Shown: positions 10,001 through 22,600 of the stretch, in pieces
How the letters are laid out: each line of letters begins with the position of its first letter
Numbering within the stretch: position 1 is the stretch's first letter
Origin: Chondrosia reniformis
Lineage: Eukaryota; Porifera; Demospongiae; Chondrillida; Chondrillidae
DNA length: 64,000 nucleotides
Reading direction: 5' to 3'
Assembly: GCA_947172415.1 (NCBI GenBank)
Contig: OX359190.1
Location: 9,114,001 to 9,178,000 of the forward strand
Program-made: the position numbers and the translations under genes
Notes under the pieces: generated by a model
Databases searched by the model: none
Seen by the model: only the letters and a program-made list of their open reading frames with translations
What the model was told of the DNA's origin: nothing

Positions 10001-12732
10001 GGGGCAGTGAGAGAGGCAGGGGAGGGGCAGTGAGAGAGGCAGGGGAGGGGCAGAGTGGTGGCAGGGGAGGGGCAGAGTGGTGGCAGAGGAAGGGAATGAG
10101 AGGATGACAGGAGTGGATAAGTGGAAAGGATGACTGATGGCAGAGGTGGGCAATGAGGAAGAGGGAGACAAAGTAAGCAGATCAGCCAGAAGAGGCCGCA
10201 CTTACAATCCATAGGTTCCATGAAAAGTTGAATTTTAGGTATTCTGTGATTCAACAGGCTTTGTATCAAATAGTAGTCAATCAAATTATGGGGCACATTA
10301 CAAAGATGACGAGTAAACTTGAGAGCAAAATAGGCCTCGTCCTGATTGGAAGCCATATTTTTATCCTATAACAGATTACATACATATCAAGATAAAATAC
10401 CTACATACGTACATCATTTTCAGGGAAGAACCCTTATATGTGTACATGCATGATAGCAAGGCTTCCCTTAATCCTCTCTAAATAGCGGAAATTTTTACAA
10501 TACTAAGGCAGCCAGAACCATTGTGGTAGTTTAGACAATGACTAGACCACTTTAGTATTTCACTAGTAACCATTAAGCCTCCATGGAATCACTATGGACC
10601 TACGTATTTAGTAGGATAACTCCATATGTACATAAAAGGAATAATCCATTGGATTTCCAGATATCCACACTGTAAAGGTTTCACTTTACATAAGCTACAT
10701 ATTAGGATGCAAAAGGGACTAAGAAGATAAAGAGATTCCCAGGGTCACTGATGAAGGATGGAATTCCCAGAAACGGCTGTCTGGCCCAATGGAGAACAAA
10801 AAGACGAGTATGAAAACTGTGTCCAAATAACTTCATATAAGTCTATTCTATTTGTATCATCAGTAGCCACATATGTACGTATATGCATGCTAACCATATT
10901 AAGAGAATGGTGTTTTAAAATATTCATAAGTCAGTAATGCTTATATTTATTTACTAAGCATACATACGGTTGTACCTCTTTGAGAACTAGATTAAAATTA
11001 GCCTCAATGTCCTGTATCAAATGACAACACCCATAGCCACCTGAACCCAGCATCCTCAATCTCATCCAATCCTGTGACTCTGTATACACCTGTCTGCTCT
11101 CGTGCATCATTTCACCTACCTACACATAGCACACACACATAGCACACACACATAGCACACATACAGAGGAACACATACAGAGGAACACATACACACAGGC
11201 ACACATACACACAGGCACACATACATAGAGGCACACATACACACAGGCACACATACATAGAGGCACACATACACACAGGCACACATACACACAGGCACAC
11301 ATACATAGAGGCACACATACACACAGGCACACATACACACATACATAGAGGCACACATACACACAGGCACACATACATAGAGGCACACATACACACATAC
11401 ATAGAGGCACACATACACACAGGCACACATACACACAGGCACACATACATAGAGGCACACATACATAGAGGCACACATACACACAGGCACACATACATAG
11501 AGGCACACAGGTAAATTACATACAAGTTGTGTATATCTGACATGCTTACGTACTTCACAAAAGAATCTTCTTAAGTCAACGTCTCTTTCGGCAAAATGAT
11601 TGTCACCAGGTTCCAGTGGTTGCGTGATCTACAGAGCAAACATGATATCCATGACACCTACGTAATACATACATTGACTTACAGTAATAAGACTCCCAGG
11701 ATCACTGACAAAGGGGAATAGATATGTATGTCGCTGTAGGTTAAATAACATAATTTGACTTACATTTTTTAGAATTTGCATTTTGCGATCTCGTAGCTCT
11801 TGAATCTTCCTACTTCGCATCTGTTCCTACAATAGAGTAGAACACTAAACGAGTGAACATCTAAAGCTCAGAAAACTACATTCGTATGCTTAATTACTCA
11901 GTGTAATAATCGTCATATAATGGAGCAATTTACATAGTTAAGAACTAACACACAATGAATAGTAACCACAGAGAATTGAACTCCTCTATGAATTAACGTA
12001 CATACTTTACCTGGTCAAAATCAGCATATATACTGGTGAAAATCTAAGATACCATTTTCCTACATGCTATATGCCTATTCTGTAAAAGAGCCTATAGGGG
12101 AGCTAAACCTGAAGAGAGCTTTGGATGAAGATACAGGAGTCTTTTCTTCCTTCTTTCATCTTCTTTTCCACTGGGTCAGACAGCCGTTTCTGGGAATTCC
12201 ACCCTTCATCAGTGATCCTGGGAGTCTTTGTCTTCTTCTTTATCTTTATCTTGATCTTCTGTGAATCCTTCTGGTGTACTTATACTTGTGTCAATGCCAC
12301 TTCATACAAGTGTATGTGCATATGTACATACGTAGTCTACTCTCATTATTATAAAATCAACTAAACTGAACTTTCAACCTTTAAATATGAAATTACAATT
12401 GCATACACACTATACCACCAGCAAACAGTAGCACTGATGCCAAGCTAGAGAATGGTCTTCATTGATGGGACCTTCAGTAATTGTACAATACTCACTCTTA
12501 CAACTGAACAGGCCGGAATATTGCATCCTCTTCCATTGCAGTGGTGGGCATGTAGATTAATCCAATACCGCAACCTTCCACATATCCAACATTTTGGACC
12601 AGAATGACAGCCATTTTTCATGTGGAGAATATGTTCAGTCACAAACATACACAGCGGTTCCCTACATCCTGAGTTACACTCGTTTGTGTGCGGAAGTCTG
12701 TTGGAGGCCAAACTGTCTAGCTCCCGAGGGTC
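7094..12732 (-). CDS. TAZ zinc finger-protein kinase fusion (5' end not found)
   Basis: Twelve exons join in phase (12732-12496, 12043-12011, 11826-11764, 11628-11554, 11119-10976, 10365-10206, 9403-9275, 8967-8837, 8738-8601, 8271-8100, 7844-7621, 7282-7094), giving about 564 residues. Exon 1 holds a TAZ-type finger with three HCCC sites: HTNECNSGCREPLC; then H, C and CWIC; then HAHHCNGRGCNIPAC. A kinase domain follows: Gly loop GSGGYG, Lys in NLVLKE, hinge MEPMD, catalytic HRDIKPANLL, DFG, and NPPE in place of APE. All catalytic residues are present, so it should be active, probably on Ser/Thr given HRDIKPAN. The C-terminal part has paired Cys/His (ECHCLICGW), perhaps a second metal site. 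TAZ fingers are known from CBP/p300, where they bind transactivators. Exon phase is 0 up to 12732, so more coding sequence probably lies above 13694. Confidence 0.85.
9433..10110. repeat. GC-rich 21-bp minisatellite in a kinase intron
   Basis: About 30 copies of GGGCAGAGTGGTGGCAGGGGA with a variant unit containing GTGAGAGAG. It lies in the intron between exons 10365-10206 and 9403-9275. On the sense strand it is pyrimidine-rich and ends about 30 nt before the 3' splice site. Its base composition is unlike the AT-rich surroundings. Confidence 0.95.
11119..11510. repeat. CA-rich tandem repeat at a 3' splice site
   Basis: Interleaved 16-bp units ACACATACACACAGGC and ACACATACATAGAGGC. The array fills the 3' part of the kinase intron 11554-11119 and runs directly into the acceptor (TATGTGTAG). 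Cys/Val-rich frames in all three minus-strand phases are repeat artefacts. Confidence 0.93.
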
Positions 12733-12739
12733 CTACACA

Positions 12740-13694
12740 AGGAAGAGCTCACTTATACATTGACCTGTTTCTCAGGAAGAGCTCACTTATATATTGACCT
12801 GTTTCTCAGGGAGAGCTCACTTATACATTGACCTGTTTCTCAGGGAGAGCTCACTTATACATTGACCTGTTTCTCAGGCAGAGCTCACTTATACATTGAC
12901 CTGTTTCTCAGGCAGAGCTCACTTATACATTGACCTGTTTCTCAGGAAGAGCTCACTTATACATTGACCTGTTTCTCAGGCAGAGCTCACTTATACATTG
13001 ACCTGTTTCTCAGGCAGAGATCACTTAAACATTGACCTGTTTCTCAGGAAGAGCTCACTTATACATTGACCTGTTTCTCAGGAAGAGATCACTTATACAT
13101 TGACCTGTTTCTCAGGCAGAGCTCACTTATACATTGACCTGTTTCTCAGGGAGAGCTCACTTATACATTGACCTGTTTCTCAGGAAGAGCTCACTTATAC
13201 ATTGACCTGTTTCTCAGGAAGAGCTCACTTATACATTGACCTGTTTCTCAGGAAGAGCTCACTTATACATTGACCTGTTTCTCAGGCAGAGCTCACTTAT
13301 ACATTGACCTGTTTCTCAGGCAGAGCTCACTTATACATTGACCTGTTTCTCAGGAAGAGCTCACTTATACATTGACCTGTTTCTCAGGCAGAGCTCACTT
13401 ATACATTGACCTGTTTCTCAGGAAGAGCTCACTTATACATTGACCTGTTTCTCAGGCAGAGCTCACTTATACATTGACCTGTTTCTCAGGAAGAGCTCAC
13501 TTATACATTGACCTGTTTCTCAGGAAGAGCTCACTTATACATTGACCTGTTTCTCAGGGAGAGATCACTTAAACATTGACCTGTTTCTCAGGCAGAGCTC
13601 ACTTATACATTGACCTGTTTCTCAGGCAGAGCTCACTTATACATTGACCTGTTTCTCAGGAAGAGATCACTTATACATTGACCTGTTTCTCAGC
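12740..13694. repeat. 34-bp minisatellite upstream of the TAZ exon
   Basis: About 28 copies of a 34-bp unit (GAGCTCACTTATACATTG plus ACCTGTTTCTCAGGAA) with few variants, mainly GGAA, GGCA or GGGA and one-base changes. The last unit reaches the TAZ exon acceptor at 12733. There are no unique spacers, so it is a minisatellite and not a CRISPR array. Confidence 0.95.
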
Positions 13695-16600
13695 CTATCT
13701 TAGGCATGAACTACAAAACCATATACGTATGCATACGTAGCTAGGAACTATCAGAATTATATTTTGGCTTTTCATTTGTATATAATAAAGGTAGAGGAGG
13801 TTAGCCAAGTACTCTGCTTCTGAGGTAGGTTAATTAAAATAATTGTCATGAATATCATTACAGTTGATCCCTATGAATAAAATTAAGCAATGATATTATT
13901 ATGTACGTATGTACGTACTGCATACCTACGTACTGCATACCTACGTACCTACACATAATGCGTAAGGGCAACCTTGGCATGTATTTGGTATGGTACATCA
14001 GACGCCTAATAAAATACTCGGTCAACAAACTAATCTGTTTCAATCAAAGCCAGGAAATGGGATCAGTTCAAAACAACATGAGATGAGAATCAATCAGCTT
14101 ATTAAATACTTTTGAGAACCTCACAGAATTGCATGCATGAGAACATTGACCTCAAAGGTCAAGTGACTTTGATAAAAGTAGATCCTACAAAGACACATCC
14201 TCCCGCACCACTCACTGACTATGTTTTCTGTTGCAGTGTAAATGAAAGTTGGAGTCACATTGACGGAAATGGGGAATTCTTTAGCACTCGGTGAAGTTCA
14301 TGTCCGGTCGCCATCGACTACAGTTTTAAGGCTCCTTGTCTAGCAATGCACAATATTGATAGTTCTAATTGAATATAGCTACTAAAGAAAACTTAAGCAG
14401 GCGATCATGAGTGCCTTCAAAGGACAAGATGAAGGCTCCCAAGATCACTAATGAAGGGAATTCCAAGCTCAACAAGGAGGAAGAAGAGTGTAAAAAGTCT
14501 CTATTTGTTCAATGCTCTTCAGGCTAATTCCACAACGGCTCTTTTGCTTAAACCAGTCACATGGATTGAGTGTATAAATTCCTGCTATCACATAAATATA
14601 ATAGATTTTAATACTAATAATTACATGGCCCAGTAGAGAAGAAGAGAAGTAGAAGGAGAAAACGCTTGTATCCTCATCCAAAGCTCTCACTAGGTTTAGT
14701 TCCCTATAGGACGTTACTCTAAAATAGATGTAGCATGCTGTTTTAGATTATTCTTGTCCGAGAAATTAGGGTTTCTACACAACCTGACAGTACTTCCCCT
14801 AGTATTGTTTGGGTGATGAATTAAGAACCAGATTGAGGTATTTGAAGGAAGTATACGATTACAAATACCTAATTAGGCCGCATTGTTGTACATATATTGA
14901 TTGTGTAGCTATACAGGAAGTTTTTGGTTATCAATATCTATTTCAAAAGATTTGAATATTTAAAAAAATGCAAAAATTGAAATCTTCACAAAAGTCAAGC
15001 ATTTACGTATTTATGTATACACAGGGACAAAGCTTTGATCTCAAATTCCGAGGTATTCATTTCATAGGTACCTACGTATGTACAGTACATAACCATATAC
15101 TAACTTACAAGTACATTCGTAAGTATAAGTGAATTGCTAAGTGATAAACAGCACTAACATACATACATTCACACATAGGACAAGGAGATACGTAAAGATT
15201 CTCAGGGTCAATGATGAAGGATGGAATTCCCAGAAACAGGTGTCAGTGAAAAAATGGAAGAAAATTGGTATGAAACTGTGTCAACAATGTTTACAAACAA
15301 ATAACAAATGTACATTGTGTCAGTTACATACTACCATAGAAACGTATATACACTCCGTTGCTGGGGCAACCACAGCAAATTATATTCCACAACTGTTGTA
15401 TAACTATAATAAGAGGCACTTTGGCCTCTTATTATAGTTATACAATGCAAAATCTTGCCAAAAACTCAGTAAACACCTATAAGCTTGCGTTATCCCACGA
15501 AAAGCCTGGGGGAGGAGTGTATAACTATTACATAGATAATCAATGCACATGCACACATATTTTATGAAATATGTGTGCATGCAAACATAGGTAGGTATGT
15601 ATATACATCGAGTACATGTACGTTAAGTGATAAAGGATCCATTTAACATTAACACAGGAAGTGCAAACCAAATGGGAAACCACCAACCAAAACAAAAAGG
15701 GAAAGTACCTCTAGCTAGGAAGGGGAACCACCAGCATACGTACATAGGATAGTGAACAAGTACTGAGACAAGGCTATACAAGAATAAGAATGGAACTTTC
15801 ACAATGTGCAGATATTTAATTAAGGATTGTGCAAACATTCAATTGATAAGCAGTTCCTTAGAGTGTCCTATTCTCCATATAGTGTACAGTAAGTGTACCA
15901 TATCCTTTTATGTGATGTGCCAAACCTGATCTGTACCAAGAGGTAGAAAAGAAAGATTTTAAAGCTGAAGAAATGTTAAAAACACCTATCAACTATGATA
16001 AATATATGTATTATACAAATATGTACGTACATTGTAGAATAAAGACAATACTTGTATGGGTTGCTAAGTTTCAAGAGCACAGACATTTCTATATATTTCT
16101 AAGACCAAACAAAACACATTTACATATGCACAAACAATTCCTTAATCTCCTATACAAACTGGTAGCCACTATGATATTATATAAAAATCCAAGAATTAAT
16201 ACATTTAAAGTAAAAACATGATACCTTTAAAGTAAAGCTTTCCATTATTCTTTAAAATTTGTTTCAAAAGTTAGGCTTCTGTATTTACCAAAGTATACCT
16301 AAAGCTCTAAAAAGTGGGCAAAACAGCTGAATGTGGTTCTTTGATGATATTTACCATCTTTGCTGACTAGGAACAGGGAGACACTTAATAGGACTTCAGT
16401 CCCACAGCCAAGATTAAAGTCTGGTCACTTTAATGTAAACATTTCCCAGTAATTATTACAGATGAATATATGTACGTATACACATATACGTACATTATAC
16501 ACCTTATAAATGCAGGGTATGACACAGACTGTGGTGTAGGACGTCTGACAGCAGGTTATAAAGTTTGTCTTGCAGTTTGAGATCATCCTACTGGCGACAA

Positions 16601-17400
16601 GCCCACAGAAGACACGCCCCCAATGGATAATGTACAGAATGTATGGAAGTAAGCTAACTATTGGAGACACAAGTATGCAGAAGTGGAGAATAAGATATCA
16701 TTAATAAAAAAATATTCAACCATATTTATATTTATTAATTTGGGTTTACATAGCCAAAATCTAAAAAGGATGTTACATATACTTCTGATTACGCAATGAG
16801 ATAGTCTCCTTAGTGTATTCTATACGTATATCTGGTGGTATCAGCATATCTATTGGGTAGAATTCCTAAAATTCCAACCAGACTCCTAAGATGTTTACCC
16901 AAGTCAACCTCAATAGATTGTACTAGCTTTCGATTGACTTTAATGAGGAAAGCACTGCAATTTAGGTCAGTCTTTTTCTCTGGTCACACCCAACTTAAAT
17001 ATTTCAATTAAGGCCTGAAAAATGAGATCATAAACACCAAACTATAAGCCATTGTTTTGAGCTTCGACTCCAAATAACTCCTTTCACTATGTAGAATTCA
17101 AAACAACTTGCTAGGCAGTTAACAAACACCTCTCACTGCCTGCATACAACCTCAACAGAACATCACCGAGCTGTGCTCTACACGTACAGGGAAACCCTTG
17201 TGGTTTGACATGCTACATTATTATATGTACGTATGTACAACGCCGCTTGCTTGCAAGCAAATACAATAAGTTCAGGTTCACACTAGCTTCTGACGACTTA
17301 CTATGCTCTTTAGCACAGGAGGCAGATTTATATGGGACGAATTGACGGGCGGTCCCTGAGCCATCCTCTAGCGACAATCTTCGAAAGGTGTAAAAAGTGA
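13695..17400. other. Repeat-rich interval, no firm gene
   Basis: Holds several AATTCCCAGAAAC-family fragments (14440-14720, 15196-15245), a palindromic element (15347-15524) and a hairpin with arms TGCACACATATTT at about 15548-15580. The first exon of the TAZ-kinase may lie here. The frame 16670-16425 (-) could be a membrane-protein exon ending at a donor near 16505, but I could not join it to anything. Confidence 0.4.
15347..15524. mobile_element. Palindromic MITE, copy 1
   Basis: The ends are TATACACTCC and GGAGTGTATA. The centre is a near-perfect hairpin with arms TAACTATAATAAGAGGC and GCCTCTTATTATAGTTA around a CACTTTG-like loop. It matches the element at about 26570-26727. No coding capacity, so it is a non-autonomous foldback element. 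Confidence 0.75.
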
Positions 17401-17411
17401 AATGGTTTGCC

Positions 17412-17835
17412 TTAAAATTGTGTTTCTTCCTCTTCTAGAGCTGCAAGTAACTGCTTTAAGCTCTGCAGCCTTCTTTCCCAAGCCATCTTTTCTGCTCGCA
17501 GGCTAGAGTGGAGAGGAAACCATTATAAGACGCGGCTACACATACACTGGATGATAAGACATTTCCACATCCGCCCCGTCCTCCTTAACCGGAATAGAAG
17601 TATTCATTAGAGCTAGCATTAAATTGTAGAAAGGAAGACAGAGGCGGGAAAACCCTTACTCACCTGATGAGGGGAATAACAAAAAAGCACCTAAAACACC
17701 CATCACAAGGACGTCTTGGGAAATTGAAAAAAGGAAGATATACGGAATGGGTATACGAACTCCGTAAATTAACACAAATTCCGAGCACAAGAATGACCGT
17801 TTTCCTAAAGACATGATTGACATTAATATGTACAT
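17412..17835 (-). CDS. Small membrane protein, two exons, unrecognised
   Basis: Exon 17835-17664 joins 17491-17412 in phase 1 (donor GTGAGT, acceptor GAGCAG). The product is about 83 residues. The first part is hydrophobic with one or two membrane segments (YIFLFSISQDVLVMGVLGAFLLF), after an N-terminal MSLGKRSFLCSEF. The tail is a short amphipathic helix (WERRLQSLKQLLAALEEEE). The start could also be the ATG at 17823 or 17814. It lies about 50 bp after the PGAP4-like stop on the same strand. I do not recognise the family, and the acceptor choice rests on the open tail frame. Confidence 0.45.
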
Positions 17836-17886
17836 GTAGTACAAAAGCCTGTACAAGTGACTAAAAATAAACAATAGAAAAAGGTT

Positions 17887-19092
17887 TTATTTATGGACAG
17901 TTACTGCATCTTTAAAGGGATCCAGAGCTCTATGTCTAAGTGAGGATATTAATCCAATATGGGAGGCCAGGTTCGGTTCAATGTACCAAGTGGTCATCCA
18001 CTTATCATAGGCACACTTTTCAAGCAAAAAATCCAATTTTTCAGATTCATAGGACTTATTTGTGAGACATTTGGAAAAGGTGTTTGCTCCTGGTTTTGTG
18101 AACAACATAACTGGAGTACAGCAACCAGGAGAAGGAACCATGCTATAAAACTGCCAATGAGAACGTCTAACTTCTGTAAAGTACACTCTACCAATGCACT
18201 CAGTAAGGGCAACAAAGTAGATGCCAGCCAGAACAAATATCAAAATCTGAAGCTGAAACTCTTCATCTCTGTTTATAAATAATGTATGAAAGAGAGCAAT
18301 TAGAAATCCGCTGAGAATCCCCACACAAACAGCCTCCACCACACGTGAGAAGCTAGGATAAGTGGTGTATTCTAGAAAGGTCTCCGGGTGATATAGCTTT
18401 ACAGACATCACGTCATCTTGAATTCGAGGCCAAAAATTGACAATCTTTGTCACAGTGTAAAAGAAAGCTTTTTTAGGTAATGCGTCATCCTCAAATACAA
18501 TGTAATAACTTGAATTTACATTTTCCATCAATAATTTTAAGCAGTTTGCATAATCACTCTTTTCCTTTGTGAATATACTAGCACCTTTTTGTCCAGATTT
18601 CAAATGTATAATTTTCACTTTGGAAACAAGTCTTTTCAGTTCCTCGCTCAAGTCATTTTCACCATTTGCATTACAGACAATCACTTTTGACTGAAAGTTA
18701 GATATGCGTTGCTTTGCGTTCCTCAAGGATAACTGAATGCCTTCCAAAACTCTGGTCAAGTAGCTGGGCGAGTAGAACTGTCCATTCACCGAGAGACTCG
18801 CTGATCTCTTAGCTGTGATTATGGCAACTCCAAACGTAACATTTACACTACTTTCCTGTGTTTTAGTCATTTCTTTCTCTTCTGGTAGATCTGCTAGGTT
18901 GTCAAGCGCTTCCTTGGCAAGTCTTTCGTTTTCTTGTACCATCAGTAGCTGTTTCTCTTCAGTTTCCCCATCTCCTCCACCAGTATAGTATTTAGAGTAA
19001 CGCAGATTTCTACATGTAAGTGGGAGGAGTACGACAAAAGTGAGAATATAGAGAAGAACGAAATTCCGAATAATCACCAACTTGGTCGCCAT
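17887..19092 (-). CDS. PGAP4: PGAP4-like GPI-GalNAc transferase (TMEM246)
   Basis: Single-exon gene of 401 residues. An N-terminal signal anchor (FVLLYILTFVVLLPL) comes first. The glycosyltransferase domain follows, with the EDDA acidic motif in YYIVFEDDALP around residue 200. Two close membrane spans (about residues 253-298) are inserted within the domain, then a Cys-containing C-terminal part (SPGCCTPVM; YDKWMTTWYIEPNL). This split by two transmembrane helices is characteristic of PGAP4, the Golgi enzyme that adds the GalNAc side chain to the first mannose of GPI anchors. Length agrees with the family (about 400). Absence of introns in an intron-rich region is notable; an old retrocopy that became the working gene is one explanation, though many animal PGAP4 genes also have one coding exon. 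Confidence 0.85.
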   Translation of the reverse strand: MATKLVIIRNFVLLYILTFVVLLPLTCRNLRYSKYYTGGGDGETEEKQLLMVQENERLAKEALDNLADLPEEKEMTKTQESSVNVTFGVAIITAKRSASLSVNGQFYSPSYLTRVLEGIQLSLRNAKQRISNFQSKVIVCNANGENDLSEELKRLVSKVKIIHLKSGQKGASIFTKEKSDYANCLKLLMENVNSSYYIVFEDDALPKKAFFYTVTKIVNFWPRIQDDVMSVKLYHPETFLEYTTYPSFSRVVEAVCVGILSGFLIALFHTLFINRDEEFQLQILIFVLAGIYFVALTECIGRVYFTEVRRSHWQFYSMVPSPGCCTPVMLFTKPGANTFSKCLTNKSYESEKLDFLLEKCAYDKWMTTWYIEPNLASHIGLISSLRHRALDPFKDAVTVHK

Positions 19093-19099
19093 ATTTCAA

Positions 19100-19650
19100 C
19101 GTCTAGATATTGATCTCCACCCATATCTGTACACATGGTATGGTCACAGTAAATGCATTAACTAGAAATACGTACATCGTAGACATGTAATAATATCCTG
19201 TATAGTCTATATGCATGTATTTTGGTATAATATAACATTTATATAGGTCTAGGAGGGTTGCAATTGTATATGCATGTATTATGTGTTCCGGAATTTACAA
19301 TATTATATGGAACATGTATTATACATTATATATATATTGGAAGAACATAATGACAAGTATAGCTTTTTGTTTTTATGCATAAATTTCCCCTCTTTATTAT
19401 TTAGATTTTCCATAATATACTGCATTGATATCTATACTTGAGCTTTTGTATAGTATAGCTTTTATATAGTATAATATAATATACTTATATGCATTGGAAC
19501 ATAGTTTCATCATAATTATATGTATAATCACAAATTCACTAAACAAAGTCACTTATTGCCAAATGTTTAGCTATCTAACATATACATACAGAGTACAAAA
19601 CAGAGTGTTTAAGGTTTTATTTTAAAACTTCTGAGTGCAGATTCGCCTTG
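19100..19650. other. Intergenic between PGAP4-like gene and gene A
   Basis: Very AT-rich with runs such as TATATAGTATAATATAATATA. It should hold the PGAP4-like promoter and the gene A 3' UTR. No exon seen. Confidence 0.5.
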
Positions 19651-19654
19651 ACAG

Positions 19655-22600
19655 CTAATAATTCTCTTTCTGCCTCAAAGAGGTTGTTTTCTCTTCTATA
19701 ATGCTGGCTTCATTATTTGGAAGCCCTCTAACTGACTGTCTCTCCTTGCTCAATTTCTGGTTAGCAACCTCAAGGTCATCCTAGGAAGGGAGTCAATAAG
19801 GTCCACAAGCAGAGAATAAAATGCAATTAACAGTTATACAAGGGGAATACCAATAGGAAGGAAGGAAGACCTATAATTGGTTATCTTATATTTGAATTTA
19901 ACAGATGAAACCATTTATTTATTCAATACCTGTCTTAATAACTTAGCTACTAAATAACTTAACCAGGTGACCATTGTCTTGATAAGTGACTGTACATGTA
20001 TTAAGTAAATCACAAAATCTATACCTGCAAGTGGCGGATAGTATGCATTGCATCTTCTAACTGGATATTCAGCTCTACAATCTCTGCACTGACATTGGTC
20101 TATTTAAAGAATTAAGTATCCATGTTATATACGTATGTATACAAAATCACTTCAGTGTACTAGTGGTATCCATTTTAAACATAGTGTATTGAAGTACACA
20201 TATAGAGGCTTACTTTGTGGACTGGATTAGTTACATTCTGTGCAGATTTGAGTTCATTTAGCTCAGACTGAAGGCGAAAACGATCTTCCATAACTTTCTG
20301 TAATTCCTTCAGTAAAACCTGATTGCTTCTTTCTGAAGCAATAGCTTCTCCTTTTGCTTTGGCTCTGTATTTTCGTTCCCTTTCAAAAGCTTCTTTATAA
20401 GGTTTTAACTGTAATATCTATAAAAACACATCACTATGGTACAACGTTGATTCTGCTATCAATGATGCAACTACACACTTGAATTTCGTAAGCTTCTTTT
20501 GAATTTTCATTCTCCTTTGTCAAATCTTTTATTTTACTGTTCTTTTCTGTTAAATCTTTTTCTAGAGAAGCAATTTTTTCCTTCAAGAGGTCCAAAGCTT
20601 CTGATTCACTAGCATTCTATACCAAATACATAAGTAAACTTGTTCAATAAAACCGTAAGAAATAATGACACTGCTTAAATAACGAGCAGGTTTGATAATA
20701 ATATAATATACCTGTAATTCCCTTTGCACAGATCTGGACTGTTCCGTGATAACTTCTCTCTGCAGCGATGAGGTATTAACAGTCGAAATAGTTGGCTTTT
20801 CCTGAAGAGATGCACTATCTGAAAGAGATGTCTCCTGTTCAGCTAGTACAAGTGAAGAAAGGATACTTTCTCCATCAGGAGTACTGACTTCTACTTCGGG
20901 ATAGGGCAATGCCACATCCTCTGAAGGCAGAGTAGTAGAGTCATTGTAATCTGAAGTGCATTCCAGTTGCGCTGTTTTGGTCAGTTTTTCATCCTGAGGT
21001 TCACTATTCATAGACAACACATCAGGCTCAGAAGCCACATGAATCTTTGTTGAGCTGATGGGAGAGCCTTCAGGGGGAAATCCTTGAGTTTCTGAATGCC
21101 TTTTAGTCTTTTGTACTTCCTTCAAATGAGGAATTTTGGCCCGTTTACTGTGTTTTTGAAGCTTTAGTTTAGTGGGCGATCGAAAGGGGCAGGGACCACA
21201 ACCTATAAAGAAATAAGGGAAACTTCAAGAGTCAAATTCAACTTTTTGATAGCTACACACCTAATATATACATATGTATACAGTACATAAGAGCCAAAGT
21301 AAGACAGAATGATAGAGTAGAGGTTCATCGCTACGTTGAATATATGGCAGTTATGTAGCATTATGAAACAAGAATTTCAAAACGTTTCGGTCCGTGAACC
21401 TTCATCAGTTGAAAATATACTAGAATATTTCACTAACAGCCAGAAATTGTAATACCTCCTTCATATCAGGTATACACATGTAGTCTCCAAGTTAAAATCT
21501 TCATTTAACAGGTATATACGTAATTACATTACACAGGTATAATTGCGTACATTACAATGAACAGTATACTGTAGTTGCAATATATAGTATTGGCCTAATT
21601 CTATTTGATGTAGCCCCTAATTATTTAAGATTAAAATCTCACTGAAAGTTAATTACCTTTTAGACTGACATTACAATAACCAGAAGGAATCCCAAATTGT
21701 AATCTAAATTGACCTTGCTCTACAGACGCAAGCAAATATATATATATATACATATGGTCAAGCCTATGGTCAGACATTACTTACTGTATTCATCTCGTCT
21801 TGCCATCTGTATATGCAAAGAATAATATGAAAAGTACATACTTTTCTACAGTACATCAGTACATCATTCATGCATACATATATACCTCAACATAATATTC
21901 ATGAACATTAATGCTATATGTATCACTGGTAGATGATTCCATCAGCTCCTCCTATACGAATGTACAAATAACACAAGATTTTAAATAGCAACCAAACCTG
22001 TGTATCCCAGGTCCATTAGCTTAGCTAGCATGAAGAGGTGTGTCCAAGATATAAACCAACCTTAGAAGTCATTTGACACACTAAACCCATGGGGTTTCCC
22101 TTCCTAGCTGCCTCTATAAACTTCTCTGTATCGTCAAAGAGTGAAAACTACATCAAGCAAAAAACAGAATTAAAACACAGCTAACACACTATAAAGCTTA
22201 AGTTACTGAACCTCTTCGTCTAGCTTCAAGCTTTCATAAAAGGCTCCAATTGCAGGTGATTTTGCAAACATTGACAGGTAGGTCACCTAACAAGAGATTA
22301 AAATCTAATATTATCAGATCAACTGGGTGAAGTAAACTAAACAAAGAATCTCACACTTCCATTGCATTTCTTTTCCAAAACTGTCTGTACAAGACATTTA
22401 CATATTTCTGCAAACAACTCACTGTGACACTGTCTGAATACCACTAGCTGCATATGTATACATGAAGTACAATAATCTTTGGTTGCTAAGAATTGCTAAT
22501 TATACAATGTAATCTGGCTTGCCTGATCACTATAGTATAGACAATTATATAATACAGTTCTTACATTCCTAAAGTCCGCAAACATGAGTGCCATCTTCAT

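Noticed and set aside
9395-10356. Long Pro/Ser/Leu and Gly/Gln/Arg-rich open frames on both strands
   Set aside because: They are translations of a 21-bp intronic minisatellite. Flanking exons of the kinase splice across it in phase.
11112-11558. Three overlapping Cys/Val/Met-rich frames
   Set aside because: Products of the CA-rich 16-bp repeat in a kinase intron; no signal or domain structure and all phases are equally open.
12740-13694. CRISPR-like direct repeat array
   Set aside because: Units are contiguous 34-mers without unique spacers, in an animal gene intron.
16425-16670. Possible membrane-protein exon with a CCQTSYTTVCVIPC-like tail
   Set aside because: A donor-like site exists, but I found no partner exons or clear family, so it is not called as a gene.
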